NCBI RefSeq assembly: GCF_024170165.1
Contig: NZ_JALJXP010000009.1
Span: forward strand, 124,001-188,000
Length of the DNA: 64,000 nt
Source of the DNA: Pseudomonas nitroreducens
GTDB taxonomy: Bacteria > Pseudomonadota > Gammaproteobacteria > Pseudomonadales > Pseudomonadaceae
Reading direction: 5' to 3'
Shown in pieces: positions 35,378-44,250 of the stretch (the stretch's first letter is position 1; each line of letters starts with the position of its first letter). Under the pieces are notes generated by a model. That model was given only the letters and a program-made list of their open reading frames with translations. It had not been told where the DNA came from and did no database searches. Made by a program: the position numbers and the translations under genes.

Positions 35378-36004
35378 TCAGTGGCTGTGGCCGTGGCTGG
35401 CGTCGTGGGTGTGCACGTGGCCGGTGCCATTCATGTACTGCTGCAGGGTGGCGCTGCCCAGGTGCTCGACCTCGAACAGGCTGTCCAGGTGCTCACGGGA
35501 GTTCACCAGGCCCTTGGCGCGCAGGATGCCCTTGCTGTCGATCAGCGCGGCGTAGGGCAGCTTGCCGATCTGGTAGGTCATGCCGACTTCCGGGCCGACC
35601 ACGTAGGCGGATTTCTCCAGGCCGTGCTCGGCGATCAGCGCCTGCTGGGCGGCCATGTCGCCGTCGCTGACGTAGATCACTTCCAGCTCGCCGGCCTTGT
35701 CCTTGGCGATGGATTTGATCGCCGGCAGCAGCGATTTGCAGATCGGGCAGGTCGGCGAGAGGAAGAACAGCAGCTGGCCGCGCTCGCCTTCATAGCCGAA
35801 GTTGACCGGACGACCGTGGCGGTCGGCGGCGGTGACTTTCGGCGCGGGCTCGTTGACCGCTACGCCCTTGTCGACCATCAGCGCGCCGGCCGGTGCAACG
35901 CGGCCGTGGAGGACGCCGATCTGGCGCACCAGCGCCATGACGGTGAAGGCGAGGGCGATGAGCAGCACCCAGAGAAGAATGTTGGAAACGATCAGACCTT
36001 CCAT
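35378..36004 (-). CDS. aauD: Thioredoxin-like amine dehydrogenase maturation protein (MauD/AauD)
   Basis: 208 residues: one N-terminal membrane anchor (about 5-27), then a thioredoxin-like domain with SPTCPICKSLLP (Cys86 and Cys89). It helps form the many disulfides of the light chain in the periplasm. The C-terminus ends in a His-rich tail (GHVHTHDASHGHSH), which suggests metal binding. It is in the order heavy chain, E, D, light chain, as in known mau and aau clusters. Confidence 0.85.
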   Translation of the reverse strand: MEGLIVSNILLWVLLIALAFTVMALVRQIGVLHGRVAPAGALMVDKGVAVNEPAPKVTAADRHGRPVNFGYEGERGQLLFFLSPTCPICKSLLPAIKSIAKDKAGELEVIYVSDGDMAAQQALIAEHGLEKSAYVVGPEVGMTYQIGKLPYAALIDSKGILRAKGLVNSREHLDSLFEVEHLGSATLQQYMNGTGHVHTHDASHGHSH

Positions 36005-36008
36005 TTGT

Positions 36009-36548
36009 TCACCTTCCGATGAGTTTGAGCAGGCGGGGATGATTGGCCAGCAGGCCATCGGCCGCGGCATACAGGAGCAGGGCGACAGCGCTGGCAGCGA
36101 GGATCACGAAGGCGTCGAACACGCCCATCTCGCGGGCCTGCGGAGCGCAGGAGGCAATCAGGGCGAGCGCGGCGATGATCGCGTTGCGCAGCAGCAGTAC
36201 CGGGCGCAGCGGTTGCATCTGGCCGGGGCCGGAGCAGCCGCAGTCGATGTCGCGGCGCCCGCGCCAGAGGTTGATGCCGATGGCGCCGGCATAGAACAGG
36301 ATCAGCGCCGTGGCGGCCAGGGCCGCGACGTGGCGGCTCGCCGGCACCAGCAGGGCGAAGGCGACCACGCCTTCGACCACCGGCAGCACGCGGGCCACCG
36401 GGCCGACCAGCGAGGCCGGCAGCAGGCCGTAGTCTTCGACCTGGCGGGCGAAGCGCATCGGCGCGCGCAGCTTGTGGCTGGCGGCGCTGGCGAGCAGCAC
36501 CGCAACGGCCACCGCACTGGCGATGATCAGGATCGGATCGGAAAACAT
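36009..36548 (-). CDS. aauE: Amine dehydrogenase accessory membrane protein (MauE/AauE)
   Basis: 179 residues with four membrane helices and a periplasmic or loop pair DCGCSGPG (two Cys near residue 97). MauE proteins work with MauD in light-chain disulfide formation. Gene position between the heavy chain and MauD is the standard one; it ends 4 bases before the next start. Confidence 0.83.
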   Translation of the reverse strand: MFSDPILIIASAVAVAVLLASAASHKLRAPMRFARQVEDYGLLPASLVGPVARVLPVVEGVVAFALLVPASRHVAALAATALILFYAGAIGINLWRGRRDIDCGCSGPGQMQPLRPVLLLRNAIIAALALIASCAPQAREMGVFDAFVILAASAVALLLYAAADGLLANHPRLLKLIGR

Positions 36549-36570
36549 ATCCGTACCTCTCGGAGTGGTT

Positions 36571-37716
36571 TTAGTGGCTCAGGACCAGGATCGGTGTCTT
36601 GGCGATCTTGTCCATGGCGCCGTTGTACTTGCCGGTCTTCAGGTCGAAGATCTGCAGGCCGCCTTCGACGTCGGTGCCCAGCAGCAGCGGCTTGTCGTCG
36701 GTAGTGGCGTGCAGGCTCCACACCGGCTTGGGTGCTTCCAGGGTGCCGATCTTCTTCTGCGTCTTCAGGTCGTAGACCCAGATGAACGGGCTCGGGTCTT
36801 CCCATTTGCCGGCGCTGTGCTCTTCATGCATCAGCACGTACATGCGGTTCAGCTTGGGCGCTACGGCCATCAGCTGCCAGCCGCCGGTGCCCCAGCCTTT
36901 CTTGCGCTCTTCGTCGGTGGTCAGCGACCAGCTCGGCAGCATCTTCGGCTTGTCGCCGGAAACGTCCACCGGCTTGACCATGCCGTCGGTGGTCACGAAG
37001 AAGTAGGTCTCGCCCACGGCCAGGCCGCGTTCGTTGAGCTTCTCCTTGTTCGGGTCGAAGAAGGGCGTCTGGCTGCGGCCGGTTTCCTTGCCGTCGTCGC
37101 CGATTTTGGTGATCTGCAGCTGGCCGTCACCGCACAGCGAGGCGAAGGCGCGCTTGCCCACCGGGTAGTTGAGCACGCAGCCGCTGATGGCGATTTCGCT
37201 GGCGACCTTCTTCTCCTGGGTGTCGACCACGGTGACCGAGGTGGACGGGGTGAAGTTGTAGATGTAGACGAAGCGGTCATCCGAGCTGGTGCCCAGGGCG
37301 TACTTCTGGGTCAGGATCGAGGCGCGCTTGGCCGGGATTTCCACTTCCCACTTCGGACGCAGGTTCGAGGTGTCCCAGGCGGTCAGCACGTCGGTGCGCA
37401 CGCCGCGGGTGCCACGGGAGTAGAAGGTGTCGGCGGAGTACAGGGTCTTGGCGTCGTGGCTCAGGGTGGACGGCGCCACGAAGCCGGTGCTGACCATGCC
37501 GAGCATCTTCTTCTGCTCGGGGTCGACCACGGTGACGCGGCCGGCGATGAAGTTCTCGAACTCCACGTCGACGATGTAGGCGCGGTGCGGCGAGGGCGGG
37601 AACGGCAAGACGGACTCACCGATGCTCTCGGTCGGCAGCTCGGCGTGGGCTGCGCCCATCGCGAGGCACGTGCTCAGCGCGAGGACCGATGGAGCGAGGA
37701 ACCTGGCGACGCTCAT
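36571..37716 (-). CDS. aauB: TTQ amine dehydrogenase heavy chain (aralkylamine type favoured)
   Basis: 381 residues: signal peptide MSVARFLAPSVLALSTCLAMGAAHA, then a seven-bladed beta-propeller visible as repeated YxxD and GxxxxVxD strand patterns (AYIVDVEFENFIAGRVTVVDPEQKKMLG-like blades). It forms the alpha subunit of the alpha2beta2 enzyme, holding the TTQ light chains. The whole operon runs heavy chain, E, D, light chain, cytochrome, which fits aauBEDA-orf rather than the larger mauFBEDACJG set. No mauG-like diheme gene is present here. Confidence 0.82.
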   Translation of the reverse strand: MSVARFLAPSVLALSTCLAMGAAHAELPTESIGESVLPFPPSPHRAYIVDVEFENFIAGRVTVVDPEQKKMLGMVSTGFVAPSTLSHDAKTLYSADTFYSRGTRGVRTDVLTAWDTSNLRPKWEVEIPAKRASILTQKYALGTSSDDRFVYIYNFTPSTSVTVVDTQEKKVASEIAISGCVLNYPVGKRAFASLCGDGQLQITKIGDDGKETGRSQTPFFDPNKEKLNERGLAVGETYFFVTTDGMVKPVDVSGDKPKMLPSWSLTTDEERKKGWGTGGWQLMAVAPKLNRMYVLMHEEHSAGKWEDPSPFIWVYDLKTQKKIGTLEAPKPVWSLHATTDDKPLLLGTDVEGGLQIFDLKTGKYNGAMDKIAKTPILVLSH

Positions 37717-38052
37717 TGGCGGGTACTCCCTTTTTCTTGTTGGCGGGCTATCGGTTGTTATCGGGCCGTCTGCCTGGGGCGGACAGCGGACGGAACATTG
37801 AGGAGAGTCTGCCTGCGTCGGTGTGCGCCGGACTTGTTGTCCGTGCCATTTCCTTGTCTGGGGGTGACAGGGTGTCGCAGGGAGAAAGTGCAGACTGCCG
37901 TTGCGTTTGGAGGCGGGAAATCCGCCGAACGGCACAGACATGGATCAAGGCTTCGTCAGGTTTTGGTGCGAAAAAGCTGCATCGTGCCCCGAAAATCCGC
38001 ACAATGCACATTTGAGCTATCTTGAAACGCCGTTACACCCACCGGAAGTGTG

Positions 38053-38073
38053 CATTGTGAACAGTTCACAATG
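38053..38073. promoter_or_regulatory. Large perfect palindrome upstream of codB
   Basis: CATTGTGAAC, one base, then GTTCACAATG: two perfect 10-bp arms. It lies 106 bases before codB, in the 462-base gap shared with the divergent amine dehydrogenase operon. It may be the operator of the PucR-type regulator encoded inside the cod operon; no other feature stands out in the gap. Confidence 0.5.
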
Positions 38074-38178
38074 TTCGACATGCTCAAAATTTCCGCGTCG
38101 TTCCTGATTGGCTTTTCCGGCCCGCTATTTGCGTTGTGCCGGGAGTCCTCAACCAATCCTCGCGGAGATCCCCCCTGT

Positions 38179-39438
38179 ATGAGTTCCCCCAGTGAGTTCC
38201 CCCTGAGCGCGACGCCCAGGGAAGGGCGCAAAGGCCTGCTGCCCATCGCCATGGTCCTGTTCAGCTTCACCTTCTTCACCGGCACCATGTTCGCCGGCGG
38301 CAAGATCGGCATGGCCTTCGACTTCGTCGACATGCTCTGGGTCGCCTTCATCGGCAACGTGCTGCTCGCCGTCTACGCTGCCGCCCTGGGCCTGATCGCC
38401 TCGCGCAGCGGACTGAACACCGTGCTGATGGGCCGCTTCTGCTTCGGCGAGCGCGGCAGCAAGCTGTCCGACTTCCTCCTCGGCTTCGCCGAACTGGGCT
38501 GGTACGCCTGGGGCACCGCCACCGTGGCCATCGTGCTGGTGAAGATGCTGTCCCTGCCCGAGTGGCTGAACATCCCGCTGATGGTGGCCTTCGGCCTGCT
38601 GTTCTCGATCACCGCGATCATCGGCTTCAAGGGCCTGGACATCATGTCCCGCGTGTCGGTGCCGCTGATGTTCATCCTGCTGGTGGCGTCCATGGTCATC
38701 GCCACCAACCATGCCGGTGGCTGGAGCGGCCTGCTGGCCAAGGAGCCGAGCCAGACCTTAACCTTCTCCGCCGCCGTGACCATGGTCTTCGGCACCTTTG
38801 CCAGCGGCGCGACCCAGGCCACCAACTGGACCCGCATGGCCCGCAGCGGGCGCATCGCGGTGATCGCCAGCGTGGTCGCCTTCCTCATCGGCAACGGCCT
38901 GATGATCGTCGCCGGCGCCTGGTGCGCCATCGTCTACCAGAACGCCGACATCGTCGAAGTGATGGTGCTGCAGGGCCTGTCCTTCGCCGCGGTGATCATG
39001 CTCTGCCTGAACCTGTGGACCATCCAGGGGCCGACCATCTACAACGTTTCCGCCGCCGCCTGCCACCTGGTGCGCAGCGAGCGTCGCCGGACCATGACCC
39101 TGCTGGCCGCGGGCATCGGCATCATCCTCGCCATCGGCGGCATGTACGAATGGCTGATCCCGTTCCTGGTGCTGCTGGGCTCGATCATCCCGCCGCTGGG
39201 TGGCGTGATCATGGCTGACTACTGGTACCGCAACCGCGGTGAATACCCGGCGCTGGTGGGCGCCCACATCCCGGCATTCAATGTCACGGGCCTCGTGTCC
39301 TACGCCGTCGGTGCCGGCCTGGCCTATGCCTCGCCGTGGATCGCACCGCTGGTGGGCATCGCCGCGTCGGCCCTCTGCTACATCATCCTCACCGAAGTCA
39401 CCCGCGCCCGTGCGCCGGTGGCCGAGCCGCGCGCTTGA
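38179..39438 (+). CDS. codB: Cytosine permease
   Basis: 419 residues, twelve membrane helices, NCS1 family. FTFFTGTMFAGGKIG, GRFCFGERGSKLSDFLLGFAELGWYAWG and TNWTRMARSG are characteristic of CodB. It imports cytosine for CodA, encoded two genes downstream. The ATG at 38179 is taken as start because the conserved N-terminus begins soon after. Its stop overlaps the TTG start proposed for the regulator. Confidence 0.88.
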   Translation: MSSPSEFPLSATPREGRKGLLPIAMVLFSFTFFTGTMFAGGKIGMAFDFVDMLWVAFIGNVLLAVYAAALGLIASRSGLNTVLMGRFCFGERGSKLSDFLLGFAELGWYAWGTATVAIVLVKMLSLPEWLNIPLMVAFGLLFSITAIIGFKGLDIMSRVSVPLMFILLVASMVIATNHAGGWSGLLAKEPSQTLTFSAAVTMVFGTFASGATQATNWTRMARSGRIAVIASVVAFLIGNGLMIVAGAWCAIVYQNADIVEVMVLQGLSFAAVIMLCLNLWTIQGPTIYNVSAAACHLVRSERRRTMTLLAAGIGIILAIGGMYEWLIPFLVLLGSIIPPLGGVIMADYWYRNRGEYPALVGAHIPAFNVTGLVSYAVGAGLAYASPWIAPLVGIAASALCYIILTEVTRARAPVAEPRA

Positions 39439-40646
39439 GCCTGAGCGTCGAGGAAATCCTCCGCCTGCCGGGGCTGGAAAGCCTCGTGCTGCGGGCCGGC
39501 GCGCGCAACGTGCATCGCAGCGTGCGCTGGTCCTACGTGGCGGAGAACGTCGGCATCGCCGACTGGGTGATGGGCGGCGAGCTGGTGTTCGTCACCGGCA
39601 TCAACCACAGCCGTGACGAAGCCAACCTGCTGCAGTTGGTGCGCGAAGGCGTCGCCAGCGGCATCGCCGGCATCGTCATCCTCACCGGCGACGAGTTCAT
39701 CCAGCGCATTCCGCCGTGCGTGGTTCACCTGGCCGAGACGGAAGGCCTGCCGCTGATCGAGCAGCCCTATGCGCTGAAGATGGTCATCGTCACCCACCTG
39801 ATCGGCACGGCGCTGGTGCAGATGACCCAGGTGAAGACCTCGCGCCGCGACATCCTCGGCCAGCTGCTCAGCGGCGATTACCCGAGCCTGGAGATCGTCC
39901 GCCGCCGTGCCCGGCACCTGGAGCTGCCGCTGGAAACCCCGCGGCGCCTGGTGGCGCTGCGGCTGTCCGGCGTCGACAGGCTGTTCCAGCAGCAGGAGCC
40001 GGAAGAGGCCGAGCGCGTGCTGCAACTGACCCGCCAGCGCCTGCTCGACCACCTGGAGAACTGGCAGCAGGAACGCCCCGAGCGCCTGCCGGTGGTGATC
40101 CAGGGCGACCTGTTCGTCCTGCTGCTGGGCGATGCCGACCGTGCCGAACTGCATGCCCTGGCCGCCGGGTTGCAGCAGGAACTGGCGCCGTTGCGCGCCT
40201 ATCTGGGACTGTCGGCCCGCGCCGAGTCCTGCGCCGAATTCCCCCGCGCGCTGCTCGAAGCGCGCCAGGCGCTCGACGTCGCCGAAGGCATGCAGGCGCC
40301 GGCCGGCTTCTGCGACTACCGTGAGCTGGGCGTGTTGCGCCTGCTGCGAGCGATCCCCGATCGCGCGGTGGTCGAGCAGTTCGTCAAGGACACCCTCGGT
40401 CCGCTCAACGACGCGGGCCGCAAACAGCCGCACCTGCTGATCGAGACGCTTGACGCGCTGGTCCAGGCAGACGGCAACGCGCTCAAGGCGGCACAGCGCC
40501 TGGGCATCCACCGCAACACCCTGAACCAGCGGATCGCGCGCATCGAGGCCCTCAGTGGCCAGTCCCTGGACGACGCGCAGTTCCGCCTGAATACCTCCGT
40601 GGCGCTGCTCATCTGGCGCATGTCCAATGCGCCGCGCCACGAATAG
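39435..40646 (+). CDS. PucR/CdaR-type transcriptional regulator of the cytosine operon
   Basis: 403 residues from a TTG start overlapping the codB stop. The N-terminal 120 residues (SVEEILRLPGLESLVLRAG...GELVFVTGIN) are a PucR purine-catabolism regulator domain; the C-terminus NALKAAQRLGIHRNTLNQRIARIEALSG is the PucR helix-turn-helix. Its position between codB and codA suggests it senses cytosine, uracil or a related compound and controls this operon, possibly through the 38053 palindrome. The TTG start is chosen for fit with the family N-terminus. Confidence 0.82.
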   Translation: MSLSVEEILRLPGLESLVLRAGARNVHRSVRWSYVAENVGIADWVMGGELVFVTGINHSRDEANLLQLVREGVASGIAGIVILTGDEFIQRIPPCVVHLAETEGLPLIEQPYALKMVIVTHLIGTALVQMTQVKTSRRDILGQLLSGDYPSLEIVRRRARHLELPLETPRRLVALRLSGVDRLFQQQEPEEAERVLQLTRQRLLDHLENWQQERPERLPVVIQGDLFVLLLGDADRAELHALAAGLQQELAPLRAYLGLSARAESCAEFPRALLEARQALDVAEGMQAPAGFCDYRELGVLRLLRAIPDRAVVEQFVKDTLGPLNDAGRKQPHLLIETLDALVQADGNALKAAQRLGIHRNTLNQRIARIEALSGQSLDDAQFRLNTSVALLIWRMSNAPRHE

Positions 40647-40668
40647 CCTGAAGAGGACCTTTGATCCC

Positions 40669-41910
40669 ATGAAAATCATCAACGCCTCCCTGCGCAAGCA
40701 GACCGGCCTGTACACCATCCGCTGCGAAGGCGACGTCATCGCCGAGGTCGTGCAGCAAGCCGGCACCGTGGAGGCCTGCGGCGGCGACATCGACGCCCGT
40801 GGCAACCTGGCCATCGCCCCGCTGGTGGAGCCGCACATCCACCTCGACGCCACCCTGACCGCCGGCGAGCCGGAATGGAACATGAGCGGCACCCTGTTCG
40901 AGGGCATCGAGCGCTGGGCCCAGCGCAAGGAAACCATCACCTTTGATGACACCAAGTCCCGCGCCCACACCACCATCCGCATGCTGGCCGCCCACGGCAT
41001 CCAGCACGTGCGCACCCACGTCGACGTAACCGACCCGACCCTGGCGGCGCTCAAGGCCATGGTGGAAGTCCGTGAAGAAGCGCGGCACCTGGTGGACCTG
41101 CAGATCGTCGCCTTCCCGCAGGAGGGCATCGAGTCCTACGAGGGCGGCCGCGAGCTGATGGAAGAAGCGATCCGCCTGGGCGCGGATGTGGTCGGCGGCA
41201 TCCCGCACTTCGAGAACACCCGCGAGCAGGGCGTCAGTTCGATCAAGTTCCTGATGGACCTGGCCGAGCGCACCGGTTGCCTGGTGGACGTGCATTGCGA
41301 CGAGACCGACGACCCGAACTCGCGCTTCCTCGAAGTACTCGCCGAAGAAGCCCGCGTGCGCGGCATGGGCGGTCGCGTCACCGCCAGCCATACCACGGCC
41401 ATGGGCTCCTACGACAACGCCTACTGCTCCAAGCTGTTCCGCCTGCTCAAGCGTTCGGGGATCAACTTCGTTTCCTGCCCGACCGAGAGCATCCACCTGC
41501 AGGGCCGCTTCGATACCTTCCCGAAGCGCCGTGGCGTGACCCGCGTGGCCGAGATCGACCGTGCCGGCATGAACGTCTGCTTCGGCCAGGATTCGATCAA
41601 GGACCCGTGGTATCCGCTGGGCAACGGCAACATCCTGCGCGTGCTGGATGCCGGCCTGCACATCTGCCACATGATGGGCTTCGACGACCTGCAGCGTGCG
41701 CTGGACCTGGTCACCGACAACAGCGCCCGTGCGCTGAACCTGGGCGCGCGCTACGGCATCGCCGCCGGCCGGCCGGCCAACCTGCTGGTGCTGGGTGTGG
41801 AGAGCGACTACGAAGCGGTGCGCCAGCAGACCAAGGCGCTGTACTCGATCCGCAATGGCCGCGTGCTGATGAAGCGCGAGCCGGAGCAGGTGGAGCTGGT
41901 CGAGGGCTGA
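40669..41910 (+). CDS. codA: Cytosine deaminase
   Basis: 413 residues. Metal ligands are visible: PHIHLD (His56, His58), HCDE near residue 209 with SHTTAMGSY, and the Asp of GQDSIKDPWYPLGNG near residue 306. The protein matches bacterial CodA throughout (LFEGIERWAQRKETIT, FVSCPTESIHLQGR). It converts cytosine to uracil and ammonia in the cytoplasm. It follows the regulator by 22 bases in one operon. Confidence 0.93.
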   Translation: MKIINASLRKQTGLYTIRCEGDVIAEVVQQAGTVEACGGDIDARGNLAIAPLVEPHIHLDATLTAGEPEWNMSGTLFEGIERWAQRKETITFDDTKSRAHTTIRMLAAHGIQHVRTHVDVTDPTLAALKAMVEVREEARHLVDLQIVAFPQEGIESYEGGRELMEEAIRLGADVVGGIPHFENTREQGVSSIKFLMDLAERTGCLVDVHCDETDDPNSRFLEVLAEEARVRGMGGRVTASHTTAMGSYDNAYCSKLFRLLKRSGINFVSCPTESIHLQGRFDTFPKRRGVTRVAEIDRAGMNVCFGQDSIKDPWYPLGNGNILRVLDAGLHICHMMGFDDLQRALDLVTDNSARALNLGARYGIAAGRPANLLVLGVESDYEAVRQQTKALYSIRNGRVLMKREPEQVELVEG

Positions 41911-41977
41911 TCAGGGGCGGATTCCCCTGCAGGAGCGCCCCATGGCCCGCTTACATTAACTCCCGCGTGGTGGTTTG

Positions 41978-42106
41978 CCCTCTCCCTAACCCTCTCCCTG
42001 AAGGGAGAGGGGACCGTTCGGCGCAGGATGAAACCGTGGCTTCAGCCGGCACGGTCTGCCCCCTCTCCCTTCGGAGCGGGGCGCGCAGCCAGGGCGGGGG
42101 AGAGGG
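41978..42106. repeat. Cluster of CCCTCTCCCT palindromic repeats (copies 4 and 5)
   Basis: CCCTCTCCCT occurs twice in tandem (41978-41987 and 41990-41999), paired with AGGGAGAGGG (42002-42011). A looser version CCCTCTCCC...GGGGGAGAGGG spans 42061-42106. The 41911-42192 gap has no gene. Confidence 0.75.
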
Positions 42107-42192
42107 AAAGCCCAGGCACGGATTTTCACAAGAAGACAGGTGTTTCCACCAGATTGTCCGGGGTATGTGGATGAAGGACGAGTGGTGCCTGC

Positions 42193-42627
42193 TCAGGGCA
42201 CCATCGCCATGCCGACGCCAAAGCGGTTCCACGCATTGATGGTGGCAATCGCCAGGGTCAGGTTGACGATCTCGGCCTCGCTGAACTGCTCGCGCAAAGC
42301 GTCGAACTGGTCCTGCGGGGCGTGTTTTTCCGGCAGGCGGGTGAGGCTTTCCACCCAGGCCAGCGCGGCGCGCTCGCGCTCGGTGAAGAAGCGGGTTTCC
42401 TCCCAGACGCTCAGGGTCTGCAGCCGCGCCTCGGTCTCGCCGGCCTTGCGGGCATCGTTGGCGTGCATGTTCACGCAATAGGCGCAGCCGTTGATCTGCG
42501 AGGCACGCAGGCGAATCAGCTCCAGCAGCGAGGTTTCCAGTCCGGATTTGGCCAGGGCCTGCTCCAGGCCGAGCATGGCCTTGTAGGCGTCAGGGGCGGC
42601 CTTGGGCCATTCGATGCGTGCGCTCAT
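42193..42627 (-). CDS. Carboxymuconolactone decarboxylase / AhpD-like protein
   Basis: 144 residues with LIRLRASQINGCAYCVNMHANDARKAGE, the CxxC-plus-His signature (residues about 48-55) of AhpD-like alkylhydroperoxidase proteins. The helical fold is trimeric or hexameric in relatives. The redox-active CxxC suggests a peroxidase-type role rather than decarboxylation. It is divergent from the pedF operon. Confidence 0.85.
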   Translation of the reverse strand: MSARIEWPKAAPDAYKAMLGLEQALAKSGLETSLLELIRLRASQINGCAYCVNMHANDARKAGETEARLQTLSVWEETRFFTERERAALAWVESLTRLPEKHAPQDQFDALREQFSEAEIVNLTLAIATINAWNRFGVGMAMVP

Positions 42628-42768
42628 GGTGATCTCCAGTGGGGGGCCCGCGGGAGTGCGGGAATGGAGCTAAGTTACCCCTCGCGACGCCACCTTCGAA
42701 TAGCCAATTCCCGGCAATAGCGGCAGACCAATGGCGGCCATTCAGCGACCATGGCCAACCGCCGTCCT

Positions 42769-42784
42769 AGTACCAAGGGAGTAG
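42769..42784 (+). promoter_or_regulatory. TACCAA box upstream of pedF (site 1 of 4)
   Basis: AGTACCAAGGGAGTAG. The TACCAA core starts 127 bases before the pedF ATG and matches similar boxes before pedH, exaC and pqqA. Confidence 0.55.
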
Positions 42785-42897
42785 ACGGGAGCATCCAAAG
42801 CAGGATTCGGCCGCCGGCCGCGCGTTCTTACCATCTCATCACAGGCGTCGTTCCGGGCGCCGTGCCTTGCCAAGCATCTCGATGAGAGGATGAAGTG

Positions 42898-43335
42898 ATG
42901 AACAACAAGAACGTGCTGTGTGGCCTGCTGTTGGTGGCCGGCCTGGGAGTTACGGGCCTGGCCCTGTCCCACGGCAATGTGACGCCCCAGGCAGTGGATA
43001 CCACGGGGCTGGAACCGCTGGGCAAGGAATGGCGCGACACCAACCCCTACCGCGAACCCTACGCCAACCACGCCAAGGCGGTGGAGATCGGCGCCTCGGC
43101 CTACAACCAGAACTGCGCGCGCTGCCACGGCCTGGAAGCCAAGTCCGGCGGCATCGCTCCCGACCTGCGCATGCTCGATGTCGGCGCCGAAGGGGATGAG
43201 TGGTTCAAGGAGCGGGTGATCAACGGCGCGGTACGCGACGGGGCCGTGTACATGCCGAAGATGGCCGACTACATCAGCCAGGAAGGCCTCTGGGCGATCC
43301 GCACCTACCTGGACAGCGTGCACGTGGAAGAGTGA
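42898..43335 (+). CDS. pedF: Cytochrome c550 of the alcohol oxidation cluster (PedF-like)
   Basis: 145 residues with a signal peptide (MNNKNVLCGLLLVAGLGVTGLALS) and one heme c site CARCH (residues 73-77). SGGIAPDLRMLDVG and AVYMPKMADYISQEGLWAIRTYL are typical of PedF-type cytochromes that take electrons from PQQ alcohol dehydrogenases. The preferred start is the ATG at 42898, after GAGAGGATGAAG. It leads a gene set of accessory periplasmic proteins ending at pedH. Confidence 0.85.
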   Translation: MNNKNVLCGLLLVAGLGVTGLALSHGNVTPQAVDTTGLEPLGKEWRDTNPYREPYANHAKAVEIGASAYNQNCARCHGLEAKSGGIAPDLRMLDVGAEGDEWFKERVINGAVRDGAVYMPKMADYISQEGLWAIRTYLDSVHVEE

Positions 43336-43340
43336 CCGCC

Positions 43341-44240
43341 ATGCGCCTGCCCAATCTGCTGATCGGCGCGCTCCTGGGTCTGGCCCTGTGCCTGTTGCTG
43401 GGGCAGGCGCAGGCCGGGGTTCGCCCCTACGAGGACATGGTCTCCAGCGGCGTGCTGCGGGTTGCCGTGTACGAAAACTTCCCGCCTTACAGCTTCATGC
43501 AGGGCGGGCAGCCGCGCGGGGTCGACGTCGACCTGGCAAAACGCCTGGCCAGCGGGCTGGGCCTGCGCGCGGAGTTCCTCTGGGTCACGCCGGGCGAACG
43601 GCTGGACGATGACCTGCGCAACTTCATCTGGAAGGGCCACTACCTGCGTCCCGGCGTGGTCGCCGACGTGATGCTGCGGGTGCCCTACGACCGCCAGTAC
43701 GCCAACCGGCGCAACGATGTCGGCGAGTTCGCCAACGAGCAGGTGGTGATGTTCGGCCCCTACCAGCGCGAGCGCTGGCAAGTAGTCAGTGACAACCGCC
43801 GACTGCCCGAAGTCGACACCATCGCCGCGTTCCGCGAGCACCCCATCGGCGTCGAACTGGACAGCGTGCCGTCCTTCTACCTGACCTCGGTGCTGGGCGG
43901 CCAGCTCAGCCGCATGACCGTGCACTTCCCCAGTACCCAGGCGGCTTTCGACGGCATGCGCGCGGGCAAGGTGGATGCGGTGATGGCCCTGCGTGGCGAA
44001 CTGGACTGGATGCGCGCGCAGGCCGCCGACGTGCACCTGAAGAACGCCGAAAACACCTATCCCAACCTCGGTCAGCCCGAGTGGGACATCGGCATGGCCG
44101 TGCATGAAAGTAACCGCCAGCTCTCCAACGCCCTGGACGGCGAGCTGGAGGAGCTGGTGCGCAGCGGCGAGATGGAAAAGCTCTACGCGGCCTACGGCGT
44201 GCGTTACGAACTGCCGGGGCTCTACCAGGACGTGCAGTGA
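43341..44240 (+). CDS. Quinoprotein dehydrogenase-associated periplasmic substrate-binding-like protein (MoxJ/XoxJ type)
   Basis: 299 residues: signal peptide MRLPNLLIGALLGLALCLLLGQAQA, then a type-2 periplasmic binding fold (VLRVAVYENFPPYSFMQGGQPRGVDVDLAKRLA). The family is consistently found beside PQQ alcohol dehydrogenases and is related to MoxJ/XoxJ, thought to help the dehydrogenase mature or bind its metal. No transporter genes accompany it, which supports an accessory rather than uptake role. Start ATG is 5 bases after the pedF stop. Confidence 0.82.
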   Translation: MRLPNLLIGALLGLALCLLLGQAQAGVRPYEDMVSSGVLRVAVYENFPPYSFMQGGQPRGVDVDLAKRLASGLGLRAEFLWVTPGERLDDDLRNFIWKGHYLRPGVVADVMLRVPYDRQYANRRNDVGEFANEQVVMFGPYQRERWQVVSDNRRLPEVDTIAAFREHPIGVELDSVPSFYLTSVLGGQLSRMTVHFPSTQAAFDGMRAGKVDAVMALRGELDWMRAQAADVHLKNAENTYPNLGQPEWDIGMAVHESNRQLSNALDGELEELVRSGEMEKLYAAYGVRYELPGLYQDVQ

Positions 44241-44250
44241 GGGAGACAGG

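Noticed and set aside
34294-37716. Labelling the amine dehydrogenase as methylamine dehydrogenase (mau)
   Set aside because: The light-chain Cys count and loop motifs, and the absence of mauF, mauG and amicyanin genes, fit the aralkylamine type better, although this is not proven.
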